Assembly: GCA_019914995.1 (NCBI GenBank)
Contig: CM034129.1
Coordinates: 8,611,725 to 8,675,724, forward strand
Length of the DNA: 64,000 nt
Direction: 5' to 3'
DNA from: Acanthochlamys bracteata
Lineage: Eukaryota; Streptophyta; Magnoliopsida; Pandanales; Velloziaceae
Shown here: positions 12,768-24,605 of the stretch, piece by piece
Layout of the letters: every line of letters begins with the position of its first letter
Position numbering within the stretch: position 1 is the stretch's first letter
The notes under the pieces: model-generated
The model's input: the letters and a program-made list of their open reading frames with translations, nothing else
The model's database searches: none
What the model was told of the DNA's origin: nothing
Position numbers and translations under genes: made by a program

Positions 12768-13531
12768 AAAATGACTCTCCTTTTTCTGTGAATAAGTAAT
12801 ATGCAGATTGAGATAGCTTCATAATATAGTCTTTATATCTGTCAGGTGTGTTTCTTTTGCGAATTGAACGCCTAAGGGATATAGGCATAGGAACTCCATC
12901 CTTTTCTATGTGCTCATTCGCTGTTACATGCTGCAAATTAGGATTGTCTTTTCCATCATTCTCCTCCATTACCGATATGGTCACCACTGCGAGTGATGCA
13001 TCATTCTCACTTACATAATCGCATTCAGTCACTCTTTACAATTGGTCATCCGTAAAAATGATATCTCTTCTGAAGATAACCGTATGGACAGTGGGATCCC
13101 ATAGATAATACCCCAAATATCTTCAGCATATCATAGGCATCTTTCGAATATAATCCTACTGCTGAATTAAGTTCCGCCCGAGTTTTAAAAAATTTGAATA
13201 CCCCAAAGACATCCGACTTCATTCGGATTAGAAACATATAAATTTTTCAGTCCGAGTAAAATAAGTCGAGTTTGTCTTTAAATTGAAAATAATATCCAAA
13301 TATTTCATAGTGCTGCTCACCGGTGACACACTCATCGCAGAATGGTAATTTTACATCGGACAGTCCCGTCAGAAACTTCCGATCACTGAGGATCTTCAAA
13401 TCACGTTCCGAAATGTGCCCAAATTTCAGGTGCCACATTTGAGTGATATCCACAATATTGCCCGATGCAACATAAGCATCTACTACATCCAATATCACCC
13501 CACACACCTTATACAGATTTGACTGGATCAT
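12739..13531 (-). pseudogene. Copia GAG-pre-integrase and pol linker remains
   Basis: 13247-13531 shows the copia pre-integrase signature (WHLKFGHISERDLKILSDR, then LPFCDECVTGEQH). 13046-13237 and 12739-13032 are short broken frames; the latter contains RRSIRKRNTPDRYKDYI, typical of the linker between integrase and reverse transcriptase. The integrase catalytic core is not seen. Confidence 0.8.
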
Positions 13532-13906
13532 TTTAACCTCTAATTTCTTTTACCCGTCCTTAATGACCTCTATGATCCCGTCTCCGTCGTGAGTCTTGCA
13601 GTCCAGATCATCCAGTTATCGTACAGACAACATATTTTTCGTAAGACGAAAAACAAAACGTACCTTACTGATGATGTATCACATTCCATCATTTGCCATA
13701 AGCTTGATAGAACTGACTCTAGCAATTTCAAGACTTGTCATATGCAGCAACTATTATCTCTCCCACTAGAGCCTCATCATCAGTACGTCACACAAGTAAG
13801 GGACGTCGAGGGATCCACATCTCCAACCTTATTTGCTATAGTCTTGCATTTCTTCTCAATCTCGTACTTACTTGTCATTGCAACAAACCAATAGCTCTGA
13901 TGCACT

Positions 13907-14469
13907 TGTTAGAAATAGCGAATGTGTTCGGTTGTCAATAGCGAAAATGTAAAACACACTCAAGAATTTTGCGTAAGCAATACGAGAATTGAGACAAGAG
14001 TAAGACAATCACAAAGATAAGAGATTTACGTGAAAAAAAACGAAAAAATCACACGAAAATACAAACTAACCTTCAAAGAAATCACTAAACTAAAGCAATT
14101 ATAAACTCCTGTGTCACACTTTAAGTGGGAACTCTCATTAGAATAATTTGTTTCTATCTCACAGTTGATGTGAGAATGTTACTTTCTCATTGCAATGTCT
14201 CAAACAAATGCATCTCATTCATATATATAATGCCCCAAAGAGACTCTTGAACTTCCAAACGGTTGTCATTTTATCTTCCCATTAATTATCCAAATTGTTT
14301 GGCTTTCTATCTTCCAAAAGATATTTCAAAATTCTTGACCGTTGGCTTTCTAACTTCTTGGATGATGGTTCGTCTTTCTTAATCTTTGGCATTCTAATAT
14401 GAATGTACATTTAATTTATTGTATTCTAATGAACCACTAATTTACATAGTGGCTTTATAATTTCTAACA
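13907..14469 (-). repeat. Copia 5' LTR (right copy), perfect inverted termini
   Basis: 563 bases bounded by TGTTAGAAAT at 13907-13916 and ATTTCTAACA at 14460-14469, an exact 10-base inverted repeat with the usual TG/CA ends. Just outside on the left, in minus orientation, is a tRNA-iMet-like primer-binding sequence (ATCAGAGC core). Confidence 0.9.
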
Positions 14470-14892
14470 CATCTTTCGCCTAATTTGTTAAGGACCCATC
14501 TAGTACCTTCGTGGTCGGATTTCAGAGAATGTGAGCTTATCTCAATGTTTCTTTTCTAACGCCAAAGTGAAGACACTATTAACAAGCTTTCGTGACAAAT
14601 TCATCTCTTGCAAACACAAAGACTATCTGCTTAGTCTTATCAACAGGACCATATATGATGGTCATTTGTCTTAACAAAGGCCTTCGGATATGGTTGAATG
14701 CAAAGAGTAAACACATTTGTTATTCTATAAAGCACTATAAGTGAATTGCTCTTTGGACCAATTGGTTCCCTTCTTTTCCCATTCCTTATTATTTTGATTT
14801 TATATTTCTCATAGGCTTTGATATTGGATGAATCTTAGGTTACAAGCCCTAGTGTTCAACCCCATTATTTAATTTGAGGATTTGATTTTCAG
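14470..14892. other. Spacer between copia LTR and 3' SEC10 exons
   Basis: No gene recognised. The right part (about 14770-14892, T-rich and ending in GATTTTCAG) is likely original SEC10 intron sequence; the origin of the left part is unknown. Confidence 0.4.
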
Positions 14893-15747
14893 GGTAACCG
14901 CTTGCATAAGGGACTACTATCATTGGCAGAAATTCACTTTTAGCCCCAGGTACTGAACTCTTCAATATCTAATACTTAGTAAATGTATTGGCTTTCAAAA
15001 TGTAGCAATTGGAGAATTAAAAGTGAAGCAATCTAGAACTAGGGATGTTGACGTTGCAAGTTTTGCTAAACAGTGCTAGATTTTTGAAGAGGTTTTCTTC
15101 AACTAGTACTGTTTTATTTAGACCTTCCGATAAAATAGTGGGCCTCCTATTCTTAGCAAATACATGCTGTAAGACTTGCAATCACTTATACGTAGAAATT
15201 CTGCCTGCTTCAGGTATCATGAGCAATTCTGCAGAAGCTCCATATCCTCGAGTTTTCTATGTACCAAACACTGTTATTACAGAATTGGTTTTAATGGAGT
15301 GTACATGCTTCTGTTGTTTAATTTGCAGTGGTGGACTCCGACTTAAGCGTGACATTACTGAGTATGGAGAGCTTGTCCGTAGCTTCAATGCTCCATCCAT
15401 CGATGAGAAGTTTGAGTTGTTGTTCATGTAAGTATTTCATATTATAGTACTTTGTTTATTTATATATGTATCCAGATCATTCAAGCCTAATTCCTTTGTT
15501 TTTTGTAGCATGGCCAATGTCTTTATTGTAGCACCTGAGAGCCTTGCCTCACTATTCGAAGGTACTCCAAGTATAAGGAAAGACGCTTTGAGGTACTTAC
15601 TACTCGCTTTTTTGCATTGTTAAGATGCTTGAGCTTTATAACTTGCACTAATTTGTTGCTCCAAATTTCAGATTTGTTCAGCTGAGAGACGAATACAAAA
15701 GCGCAAAACTTGCATCTAGGCTCAACAGCATTCTTTCTGAGTCATAG

Positions 15748-18595
15748 TACATAGTGAGAAAGATATGTACGTCGAATTGCAGAAAAGCTAGCCATTCTGA
15801 AGTTTGTAAGCAACAACCCAATCCAGGGTGACTTTGAGGATTCTTCGAACATGCATTGAAGTTGGATCAGAAGTCAGTTCTGTCTTCTCTATCAAGCCTG
15901 CAGCTTTCAAATTTGTTTTATATGTGGTTTGATGGGGTGCCTGCGTAGAGTATCATTGTAAATTCATTCTTTTGTTTTGTAATTTGTTTCTAGAGTTGCT
16001 GGGTTCATGTTGAGCTTTTCAAAGCCCCCATATAGTAAAGTTAAGTCCAATCTCTATGTGTATCTAAATGTAAATTTGAGTTAACGAAATAGGCAACACA
16101 GTCGGAATGGTGCATGAACTCTTCTTCCATGTGTATTCTACCTCCTTCAATATTATTATTTTTTTTTTTGCTCCATTGAAATCAAATTAAGCGTCTGACT
16201 GGAAAAGAAGAACTAATTGCTACATATCCAATTGAAAGTTGATACACATAAGAGTTTATTTGAAGTGTTTAACACAATCTGGTTGAATCTTTTCTCCTTA
16301 TTCACGTAATTTCAGTAAAATCAATGCTTTCAGGAATTTTCTTTTTCTTTTAGTTAGCGTAAAGCATAACCTTTTACAGGAGTGGGGTCTTGGTTCCTGT
16401 ACAAGAACTACTGCACTGCCTCTTTTTTTAATCAAAAAGCTAGTTATGCAGGAGGCTTCTAAATACTTCCTTTTTCCCTTGGTTTTAAGTTTTAACTGCA
16501 ACAAGTCCACAGAAAATTGTGGATTGCCGAAAGAAGGAACAAGATTTCAGTAAGACAATAAAATCAGCATCTAAGCTTCTGTTTGCTGAATTTCTTATCT
16601 GCAACATCCATCGTTGGAGGTCTTCATCGTTACCAACATACATAAATTTCATCACATTTATGGCATTATGTCCAGACAATATTTAAATCTCTTTCTTATG
16701 CACAGGATTGTATGCTAACGAGCCTAAACTCAAGTTTCAACAATTTAGAAGAAGCAACTATATCGAAATTTTCAGAATATTGAAGGCCTCACATATCAGG
16801 ATACCCAGAGAAAAAAAAAAGCATTGCCATCATTTTGTAAAGTGAAACTAACAAATGTAATCGTAACATGATCAGAATGTGATATGTACAGAAACAGCAG
16901 AAAGCACCACTTAACATATTCCACATCAGAGATTAAACGGGATTCCTCAAGTGTACAATTGAACAAAATTTTGACATCATAATTTGCGGCAGATGTACTA
17001 GAAATTGCATCGTCCTGCTTAAGTATGCCGTGCAAAGAGCCAAACAAGAATTTGCATCCCTTTGCCCATATGGTTGTATCAGACAGGCTTCATAATCCTG
17101 CCAGACCTTAGAACTATCAGAATCAGGACAAGCTCTGGCCATTGCTATATCCTTAGGGGAAATAGGACAATTTTTCATAGCCAAAGTAAAGAAATTGCAC
17201 AACCTACTACATCCTCATACATGTGAATGGGGATAGTACAGCTGGTATTGGTCGCTTTCTTCTTTGTCAAAGTAATCACACCATTCTTTTGGGCATCACA
17301 ACTCATACTTGAATTATTGTATTTTGTCGGAGTTTTATAGCTAGAAATGTTGAAAAGCAACTGAGCACACCATTAACACATTTTGGATAAACAAGAATAT
17401 TCAGTGATGGGTTGCTTAGTGCTTAAATCTTCCCTTTTGTATACAGTTCATATCATAAGCATGACAACACACACAGCTGGTCTGCATTTGTACTGTAGCT
17501 TGCCTCACAGCTGGTGTGGTGTATGAGAAGGAACATAGTGCTTCCTGTTAAATGTTTATAAGGTCAATGCCCATCATCTAAAATCTGACTTCAAGCATAT
17601 ACCTAGGAAATCTCCTAGAAAAGGAGATAGCCTGCATTGGATAAGCAAGAAACTACACATATTGTTTCATGAACAGGAACCAATATTTTCAGTAAAGAAA
17701 CTTGGCAACTAAGTAAAAGTTCTTGGGTGGAAATGGAATAATGAAATCAGTTGGCTGCACTCTCACAGTGGGCTTTCTACCTATGTTTTTAAACTTCTGA
17801 AGCACTGAGTAAAATAAATGCTTACTGTGCTTCAGACCAAGTTATAGTCTTAAGAAAGATAACCAAAGTTTTAATGTTTTGAATCGTACATAAAAGTGCT
17901 TCACACCAACTAGCAGTGAGTTAAACGGGTCTGATAGTTACCGCTGGCTATCAGATATGTTGAGACTTGCCGGAATTCCTTTTCTTTTCTTTTTTTTTTT
18001 TTGGGGTAAGGTGTGGAAGGAACACAAAATCCCATAAGAAGTTCATATGCAAATTTTCTTGCCAGCAACAACTTACGCATTCCACTATTTAACTATTCCC
18101 CCAAGAAACTTCTGAGTGGCTATAACAAACTAAATATTAAAACCAGCATAACTAAAACAAATTGAACCTCCCATGGAACTCAAGAAAATGCTGTAGATTA
18201 CAGAACTTCAGAACAAGTCAAAATTATGAGAATACTATTGGTAAGGAGTTTGCTAATCTGAAGTTTTGTATACCATCACGGAGACAGTTCCATGAATATT
18301 TTCGAATTAAGTTTGTATTCTTGAATAAAAACATGATAAGTAAAAGAGCCACAATAACGAGGGATTGCATTCCCTTGAAGAAGTAAACTTACTTGTCAGA
18401 TATGCAGGCGCGCTAAAAAGCTGCTTGCATAGAAAGATGTTGATATGGCGTCTCCTTTAGATTAATATAATCCACAATTGGTAGTGTCACTGATTGATTC
18501 AATTCCACAGAGAACCTACAATAAAAAGACAGATTAAGTTGACTTGACCGAGACCATATGTTAAAGAAGGGAAGGAGGGGGAGGTGAGAGACCTC
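15748..18595. other. Intergenic region between SEC10 pseudogene and SET gene
   Basis: The segment should contain 3' untranslated sequence of both neighbours: the SEC10-derived copy reading rightward and the SET gene reading leftward from its stop at 18596. Several short minus-strand frames at 16300-17360 have an almost coding-like composition but no recognisable domain and no consistent splice structure. T-rich runs occur near 16150 and 17990. Confidence 0.5.
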
Positions 18596-21500
18596 TCACT
18601 TCAATTGTGGGGCAAAAGTAGCAGGGCAGGGAGCTGTTGTTTGATCTGGTAATTCATTTATAAATTCATGTGTAGCCTGGACACAAGCATTCAATATTTT
18701 CTTTTCTAACTGCACAAGTTGAAGTGCGACTCGCTTGCGTGGATCAAGATTGCAATCTGCTAACTGAGCAGGCGAGAGAATAAACACAGAGACAAACAAA
18801 TTCAGAAAGCTAGAAAAATTCAAATTTACCAAAGCTTCATCCTCAGAAAGGGTTGTTGGATATCCTGCCAAGCGAGACTGAAAATAACTTAGAAGTTGGT
18901 CTAAGACGGCTCGCTCCATGCACGAGCTTACCTGCAAAGGTGCTGTTAGGAATCTTCCCAAGGCCATAACTACCCATCCTAAATAACAACTGATTAACCA
19001 AGGTTCACAAATAAATCACTGTTCTGATGAGCAATGGAAAGTGAATTTCCAAAAGTGAATGAAATATGTGAGCTGTGATTATATATGTTATACACAAAAT
19101 ACAAACATGGGAGGCTAATGAATCTGATAGAAATTTGAAGTCTTATCTTGTAAGATGAGCCTGAAGTAATAAAAAAGCATGCTTTAATTGAAGTTATATA
19201 GTAGGATTTACAATGCAAAAGCAGTACCATACGAAAATCTTGAAAGTGTGGACACTTCACGCAAATTGGCATTTCAAAATGACCTTCTAGGGTATCAGGT
19301 TTAGTAGAGTAATGGTGAATGCTTAACCTTTCCAGATTACAAATTTGTCCTCAAAGCATACCTAGTTAGCGTGCTGAGAACCAATGCAACGATAATTTAA
19401 AGCTAACAACTTTTGTTTAGTTCAAATAATCAAATCAGTGGTTCAATTTAAAAATATCATAACATCTAAAAGAGTGATAGGTTAACTTAAACCTATCACT
19501 CTGATGGTAGACGCATATAAACGCATACATACATGTCATGATAACAAAGTCTAGTGGCAAATTCTTTTTTGTTCATTCTTTAACATTATTTTTATTATTT
19601 TTTAATTTTCTTTTTTTTATTCACATGTGATGTGCAAACACATACCGATTCACATCTGGCCATGTCCATGCAATGCCATGTCCTACACTCATTTTAAATA
19701 GATGTGTATCCACATTCTTTTCTTTCTTTCTTTTTATTTTTATTTTTAAATTTTTAATTTTTTGTGGACAAGGACTTGAAAATTTGCTATGTTTCAAACT
19801 TACAAATTCAAGGATCAGGGAGTTGAGATATGGGCATGTTCAGTTGCCATGTACGTGAGGCAAAAGCCACTTTTTCCACTAAATTTTCACTTAGACTATC
19901 TGTTTAGTTGTGTTGAACAGTACAAATGTGATATCTCTAACACTTCCGTGGGATATAATTTATGTATGGAAAGTCAAATACCCAAGGCTTTTTGGGCCAA
20001 AAATGTTTCACCTCCAAGGAAGTCTTAGATAATATTAATTTAATTAATGTTTTATTATATACTATAATTACATTAATTTATTATATATTTATACAACTTA
20101 TAAAATGACATGCAAAATTAGTTTCATATATTTAGCTCCCTTACACAAGCTCAGAAAAATTAATTTGTCTACATTGATTTAAATATAGTGGCACCAAGTG
20201 CCTCAACTGCGGTGGCTAGAGACATTCCTTCTCTTTGAAGGGAGCTTGCGGGTGCACAAACCTCAAGGATCAAGTCCCCGACATAATCTCCAGACACAAG
20301 ACAAAGCACATGGATGATAAGGGGTAGTAATGGATAACCAAAATTTGACTAGGGAAAATTCTCCAGGTGCATGAACAAAGGTACACAGTTAAAACAATTA
20401 TAATGTACTTACTACTTAGTACTGTGATCAACATAAACACTGACTTACATGACATGTAGGCCCTTGAGAAGAAATAACTGTGTTCATTTCTGTGCGATCT
20501 GAGACATAGCCTAATCTCAAATAAGGAAGCATATCAGAGACAGCTTCTTTCTCTCTTCCAACATATACCTGTAAAGTAACACCTGAGAGGTGAGGCAATC
20601 TTTACTTAAAGTTACAGAAGGGGAAGGGAAGAACTCTTGCAGAACACATACTTGAACTAAAGAAAGGAAATAACCGTACTTGAAAATTTTGAATAGACAA
20701 TTTCCCATTTCTCTGGGCAACAATTCTTTTATCTTGGTACTGAGGATCTTCAGTATTCAGAGATGCCTAGAAAAGATAGTATAACATCAGAATAGCTACT
20801 GGAAAGGGTAATGATACATGTATACATGTTGCAAGGTAGGCAGGAGCTTTTGCACCTCAATTGATATACGGTCATATGGGTTTTCTTCATCAACAAAACC
20901 ATAATTCAGAAGCAACCTTGAATTTGGTTGAGGACCACACCTGTACAACAAATAACATAGCTTTCGGCATATTGGCAATAGTGGATGGTGTATACACTGA
21001 CAGAAACTAGTTTGCAATCAAGAAGGCACATACCAAACAACTATTGATTCTCCAGCCTTGTATGGACGGTCAACCACCAATTGAACAGCATCATCTACAG
21101 AAGTTAACATTGCTTTACAATTACTCTTGTAAGCCAACAGTGGTGGGCCGAGTGGAACCAATGCAAACCTTCGAGCCAAGCTGACTTTCTATTCCAAAAG
21201 AAATTCGAAATCAGTACATACATCTCATGTTTCTGAAAGTACTTCAAGAGCAGGCACCGAGATTAGGAACTGAAAGTCCAAGACTGCCTCAAGAAACAAT
21301 TCAATTTCTCAATGACAGATTCAAGCTACCTGTTCTTCCTAGAAAATTGGCTTACTTGATGCATCATAGCTATTGCTCCCCAAGTATTCTGATTATACCA
21401 AAATTTATTGTCACTATGATATCCCTTCAGTACATTACAGAATGTAACCACCTCTACTGCTGAACTGGTACATCATGCAGATGCCCTGACCAATAGATCA

Positions 21501-23920
21501 CAGGCATAATCACTGACTACTAAGTAACCGCTTCTGCTGAATACCGAGCTTGAAAGCGAACCATGTCCAGGAGTATCTAAGCGTCAGTTCTACACATTCC
21601 TTCTCGTCCCAAGCTTATCTCCTTAATGTGGAAATTTTTAACGATTACTTTCAAAACTAGCAAAATTGGCTACAATTACTACTCATTCAGCTGATACCAC
21701 ATTTTTTCCTTGTATTTGTTTTCAAGTGTGAAGCTTCACTAATAGTCATGGGAAAAAAGCTTCCGCAGAGTTTACACTTCCATTCTGGTGTTGATATCAG
21801 TATTCTTGGATTCCTCTATTCATTCAGGAAATATAGCTCCCAAAGATACCATACTCAAATAAGAAACATATTTATTTTCCTACTTGGGTAATGGTAAGTA
21901 GAAAGAAAGAGATAATAATGTAACCTGAAGATGAACAACACATGACTGGACAGCTACAAATGCCTGCTTGAAAATTTCATAAGGAAAAGCCACAGTTGGC
22001 ATATCAAATGGGTATTGCTGCACAAGAAACAAATATTAAGAGAGACTCAATCAAGATCTTTCCTCTTGGAATATAATTAAGGAATCAGCTTTTTTGTTGC
22101 GTAAACTTTTAAAAGCATACGTACCTGAAACAACGACCCGGCCATAAACCAAACTGTATCCAGTTCATTGTACTCTCTTTTAATACCTTCCTCTCTTTCA
22201 AGAACTTCAGCCTAAAGCAATATCATAAATTTTAGCAACTTGTGTATGCACGGGTTTATACATGTATGAAAAGAAAAAGAAGAAGAAGAAGACAGAAAAA
22301 GCAAAGTATTGAATGAATACCCTAGTGGGGCTGCCATCTAGATAACTCAGCTCAGCTTCAGACCACAAGAGAGGAGATTCCACAGCTAAATGGCCCCTTG
22401 CTCTTTGCCGATCAAGCTCCTTAATGAAAGGATACCAGAAAGACTTCTTGCCTTGTTTTTTCTCGTACATAAGGTACAGCGCCAAGCACGCAAGCTCAGA
22501 CAGTTTATTTGTTGTTAATAGTTCCGCTGGATAGGCAACAAATGAGTATCTATCAATTTTAAATGGTATTGATCAAAAGCAGCATTAATGGCAACATTAA
22601 TAGCAACATATTAAGAATGCTAAATAGCAAGTTCCATGCAAGTATTTCCCGCAATAAATATAAAAAAAGTTACCCGCTAATCGTACACTATATTACAATC
22701 GTGCTGAAAGAACAAGAAAAGAGCGAGAGAGAAATAATTAATAAGAGCAGTGAACAACTTATAACAACACTGTTTCCATATTTGAACTGGATGGAACTTT
22801 CTCATTCTAATGCATAGATCAGATAGCGACCATTGTCATACTTTGTTACCAGGTATCAAGCACTTGTACCTATAGTCTCATTACCCAACACCCTTTCCAA
22901 TGTCACAATCAATGAATTCGGCACACGAAATGCCACATCGCCTGCCTGCATACCAACCAAATGAAGCAAAACAAGTGAGTCAAGTGCAAATATGACAAAG
23001 AATCCTTTTCCATTGTGTTGTGTGAGAGAGTACAGTTAAACATTGGTTTAAGGATGTATCTTAAACATTGGTTTGAGGATGCATCTTAATGATGGAGGAA
23101 TAAGAACTGTAACATTGTATATGTTCTCTTAAAAGCAAAGGTCTAAAATATTTCTTTTAACTCGCAATATTAGTTGCCCAAAACCAAAATGAAGCTCCAC
23201 AACACTCCCAAGATTTCTCAGTCCTTAAAAGTCCGTTTCAGACACTCAAATCAACAACACCACACCCCTTCCCTTTCACCTTTGTTTTCCACTATGCCCC
23301 ACTCCCAAAAAAAAAAAAGAAAAAAAGAAATCAGGTAAACATTAAGCCCCACTCCACATCTTCTCACTTTCTCCAAAATTTCACTTCCAAGTCTATCCAA
23401 TGAGGAACCAGCAACTAATGAAATAAGCCTCCCAAGACGAATGATCTATAAGCTCAAGGAGATCAGTAAACAACTTATGAAGTCGATCAATAAGCTATTG
23501 AAAACTACATAAACTATCAAAACGAAGAAAATCAACCGAAATCGAGCAGGATTAGCCAATATTCATCACCTGTAAATCTTCGCTAGCAGCAACGTAATGT
23601 ATCGGCGGGTGCTTCCCATCCATCTCTGACCTCTCTTTAAGCACAACCTTGCAAGGAGGCAACCCTTCTCGTCTGAGCCAAGACTCAAAGTCTCCTCCAC
23701 TACCAATCTCCTTATGCCCTTTCACCGCACGCAGCTGCATTCCTTCTTCCACAATCGCGCCGCCGCCGCACGCCACCGAGGTTTGGTGGCCGCATCTCCG
23801 CGGCCACTGCTGGATTAGAAACCGAGCACTCCGAGCGCGCGCAGAGGCGGAGCAACGAGGGCGGCGCGCTGGGAAGAAGCATGCTCGTGTTCGGGCGTGA
23901 AAGAGGCAAGAGAACTCCAT
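18596..23920 (-). CDS. Rubisco LSMT-family SET-domain protein, plastid-type (At3g07670-like)
   Basis: Eleven exons with GT/AG borders and consistent phases give one 509-residue frame: 23570-23920, 22870-22945, 22321-22526, 22125-22211, 21925-22017, 21034-21188, 20856-20940, 20680-20766, 20449-20568, 18830-18931, 18596-18763. The Arg/Ser-rich N-terminus (about 1-55) fits a chloroplast transit peptide. GGDFESWLRREGLPPC (76-90) opens the split-SET region, which ends in LLLNYGF (332-338). The rest is the Rubisco-LSMT substrate-binding domain (DMLPYLRLGY, CMERAVLDQLL, KRVALQLVQLEKKIL). Relatives methylate plastid lysines, Rubisco large subunit or aldolase; the substrate of this clade is unknown to me. 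Where Rubisco LSMT has the AdoMet-binding NHS, this protein reads KSNCKAM (292-298), so activity is uncertain. A (GA)11 tract at 24019-24040 lies in the 5' leader. The start at 23920 is the first ATG in frame. Confidence 0.92.
19471..19502. repeat. Perfect 13-bp hairpin in SET gene intron
   Basis: AGAGTGATAGGTT, a 6-base loop AACTTA, then its exact complement, inside the 1.5-kb penultimate intron (18932-20448). It is probably the core of a decayed palindromic element; no function is inferred. Confidence 0.7.
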
Positions 23921-24045
23921 GGAAGAGAGAATTTGGGCTGGGAAGAAAATTTTCTCACAAGAGCATTTTCAAAGAGATTGAAATTAGAATTATGGTTGGT
24001 TGGGAGCGAGGATGAAGCGAGAGAGAGAGAGAGAGAGAGACACAA
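23815..24045 (-). other. Overlapping upstream ORF in the SET gene leader
   Basis: An ATG at 24045 opens a 76-codon frame offset from the main frame and running past the main ATG (23920) to 23815. If transcription starts upstream of 24045, this uORF would compete with the main start. Its product begins with a Leu/Ser-rich stretch encoded by the CT repeat. No family match is recognised. Confidence 0.4.
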
Positions 24046-24408
24046 TGAGTTGTTTTCTTTTGATTGAAGCAGCTGCCAATTAGAGGAGAAGTTTAAAATG
24101 TTATGATTGGGTTTTCAATTGCTGAGGATTATAGGCAACAATGATTTCATATCCCCGCACATAGGGTGCCCACCTCTCTCCGTCCCCTATAACCACCACC
24201 CCTCCAACTCCCCCAACCCCCGTCAGTGTCATCGATACGAACGTTTCCACCGGAGATGCTTGCATCCTCCGTCCCCTTAGTGTCACCTGTGGGCCTGGCA
24301 ACCGCATCCGCGGCAACTAGATTTTCTCTTTTTTTCAACAAGATATGTAATAATCAATTTTCTTCTTCCGGTTTAGTTTGATCAATGTTGTCGCTGAATT
24401 TATATATA
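24046..24408. other. Upstream flank of SET gene
   Basis: Likely promoter region of the minus-strand SET gene. There is an unusually C-rich patch at about 24160-24300 on the plus strand; no coding similarity was recognised there. Confidence 0.4.
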
Positions 24409-24605
24409 GCATGGGGAACTGTTCAAGGACGAGAAGGATGTCTCGTTCATTACCGTACAATCTGCATCCTTAGCAACACTGCAACGGCGTCCGCGTCAAG
24501 ACATGCCCCGGGTCACCTGCTACTTTAGCAACGCACTTCAAGTTCCAGGACTTGGTGATAAACAACGTCTCAAACGCCATCATCATTGATCAAATTTATT
24601 CCCCT
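24409..24605 (+). pseudogene. Polygalacturonase (GH28) fragment
   Basis: Pieces in shifted frames read like the C-terminal part of plant polygalacturonases. DEKDVSFITVQ at about 24428-24460 is followed, after a frame change, by NGVRVKTCPGSP (24484-24519) and by FKFQDLVINNVSNAIIIDQ ending at 24593. Polygalacturonases cleave homogalacturonan in cell walls; the family block is normally NGVRIKTWPGSP...NVSNPIIIDQ. Only about 60 residues remain with at least one frameshift, so this is a non-functional remnant. The rest of the gene is not found nearby. Confidence 0.7.

Larger units (their letters stand above)
10441..14469 (-). mobile_element. Degenerate Ty1/copia retrotransposon
   Basis: Two LTR copies (10441-11005 and 13907-14469) flank an internal region coding on the minus strand. 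In minus order there is a primer-binding-like ATCAGAGCTATTGG next to the right LTR, then GAG-pre-integrase remains (13247-13531, containing MWHLKFGHISERD and a CDEC zinc-knuckle-like end). Pol linker pieces (12739-13032), reverse transcriptase (12183-12410, then 11306-12061) and the start of RNase H follow. Gag and most of integrase are not recognisable, and frames are broken repeatedly, so it is non-functional. The LTRs differ at roughly one base in eight to ten in stretches I compared, implying an old insertion. A later AT-rich foldback element sits inside it at 12507-12767. Confidence 0.9.
4918..15747 (+). pseudogene. SEC10: SEC10 exocyst subunit pseudogene, split by retroelements
   Basis: Exon-like blocks translate as plant SEC10: 4918-4994 (VRKEAATITAVFPSPNDVM), 5094-5192, 5279-5369, 6395-6480, 6574-6740, 7329-7382, 7464-7592, 7735-7762, then 14893-14949, 15329-15427, 15509-15592 and 15672-15747 (stop). 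SEC10 is a core exocyst subunit tethering secretory vesicles at the plasma membrane. This copy is dead on several counts. One base is lost near 6699 (after VRW, shifting EEAISRC out of frame). GAG has become TAG at 7738-7740 before AAAAGESSF. Two bases are lost near 14920 (HWQKFTF shifted). The first few hundred N-terminal residues are missing, and so is a long internal stretch between AGESSF and GNRLHKGLL. About 7.1 kb of retroelement DNA occupies that internal gap. Splice sites of the surviving exons are mostly still GT/AG. A functional copy must lie elsewhere. Confidence 0.9.

Noticed and set aside
11104..13941. Plus-strand frames of 60-100 codons across the copia region
   Set aside because: They are antisense shadows of the minus-strand copia pol remains and show no domain of their own.
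15045..15431. 128-codon plus-strand frame as a separate gene
   Set aside because: Only its end (from 15329) is a SEC10-derived exon; the rest is intron read-through.
16298..17360. Series of minus-strand frames that could be exons of an unknown gene
   Set aside because: No recognisable domain, no consistent splice borders, and stops between pieces; kept only as intergenic DNA.
23649..23909. Overlapping frames on both strands at the GC-rich first SET exon
   Set aside because: GC-rich sequence lacks stops by chance; only the frame starting at 23920 continues through the downstream exons.
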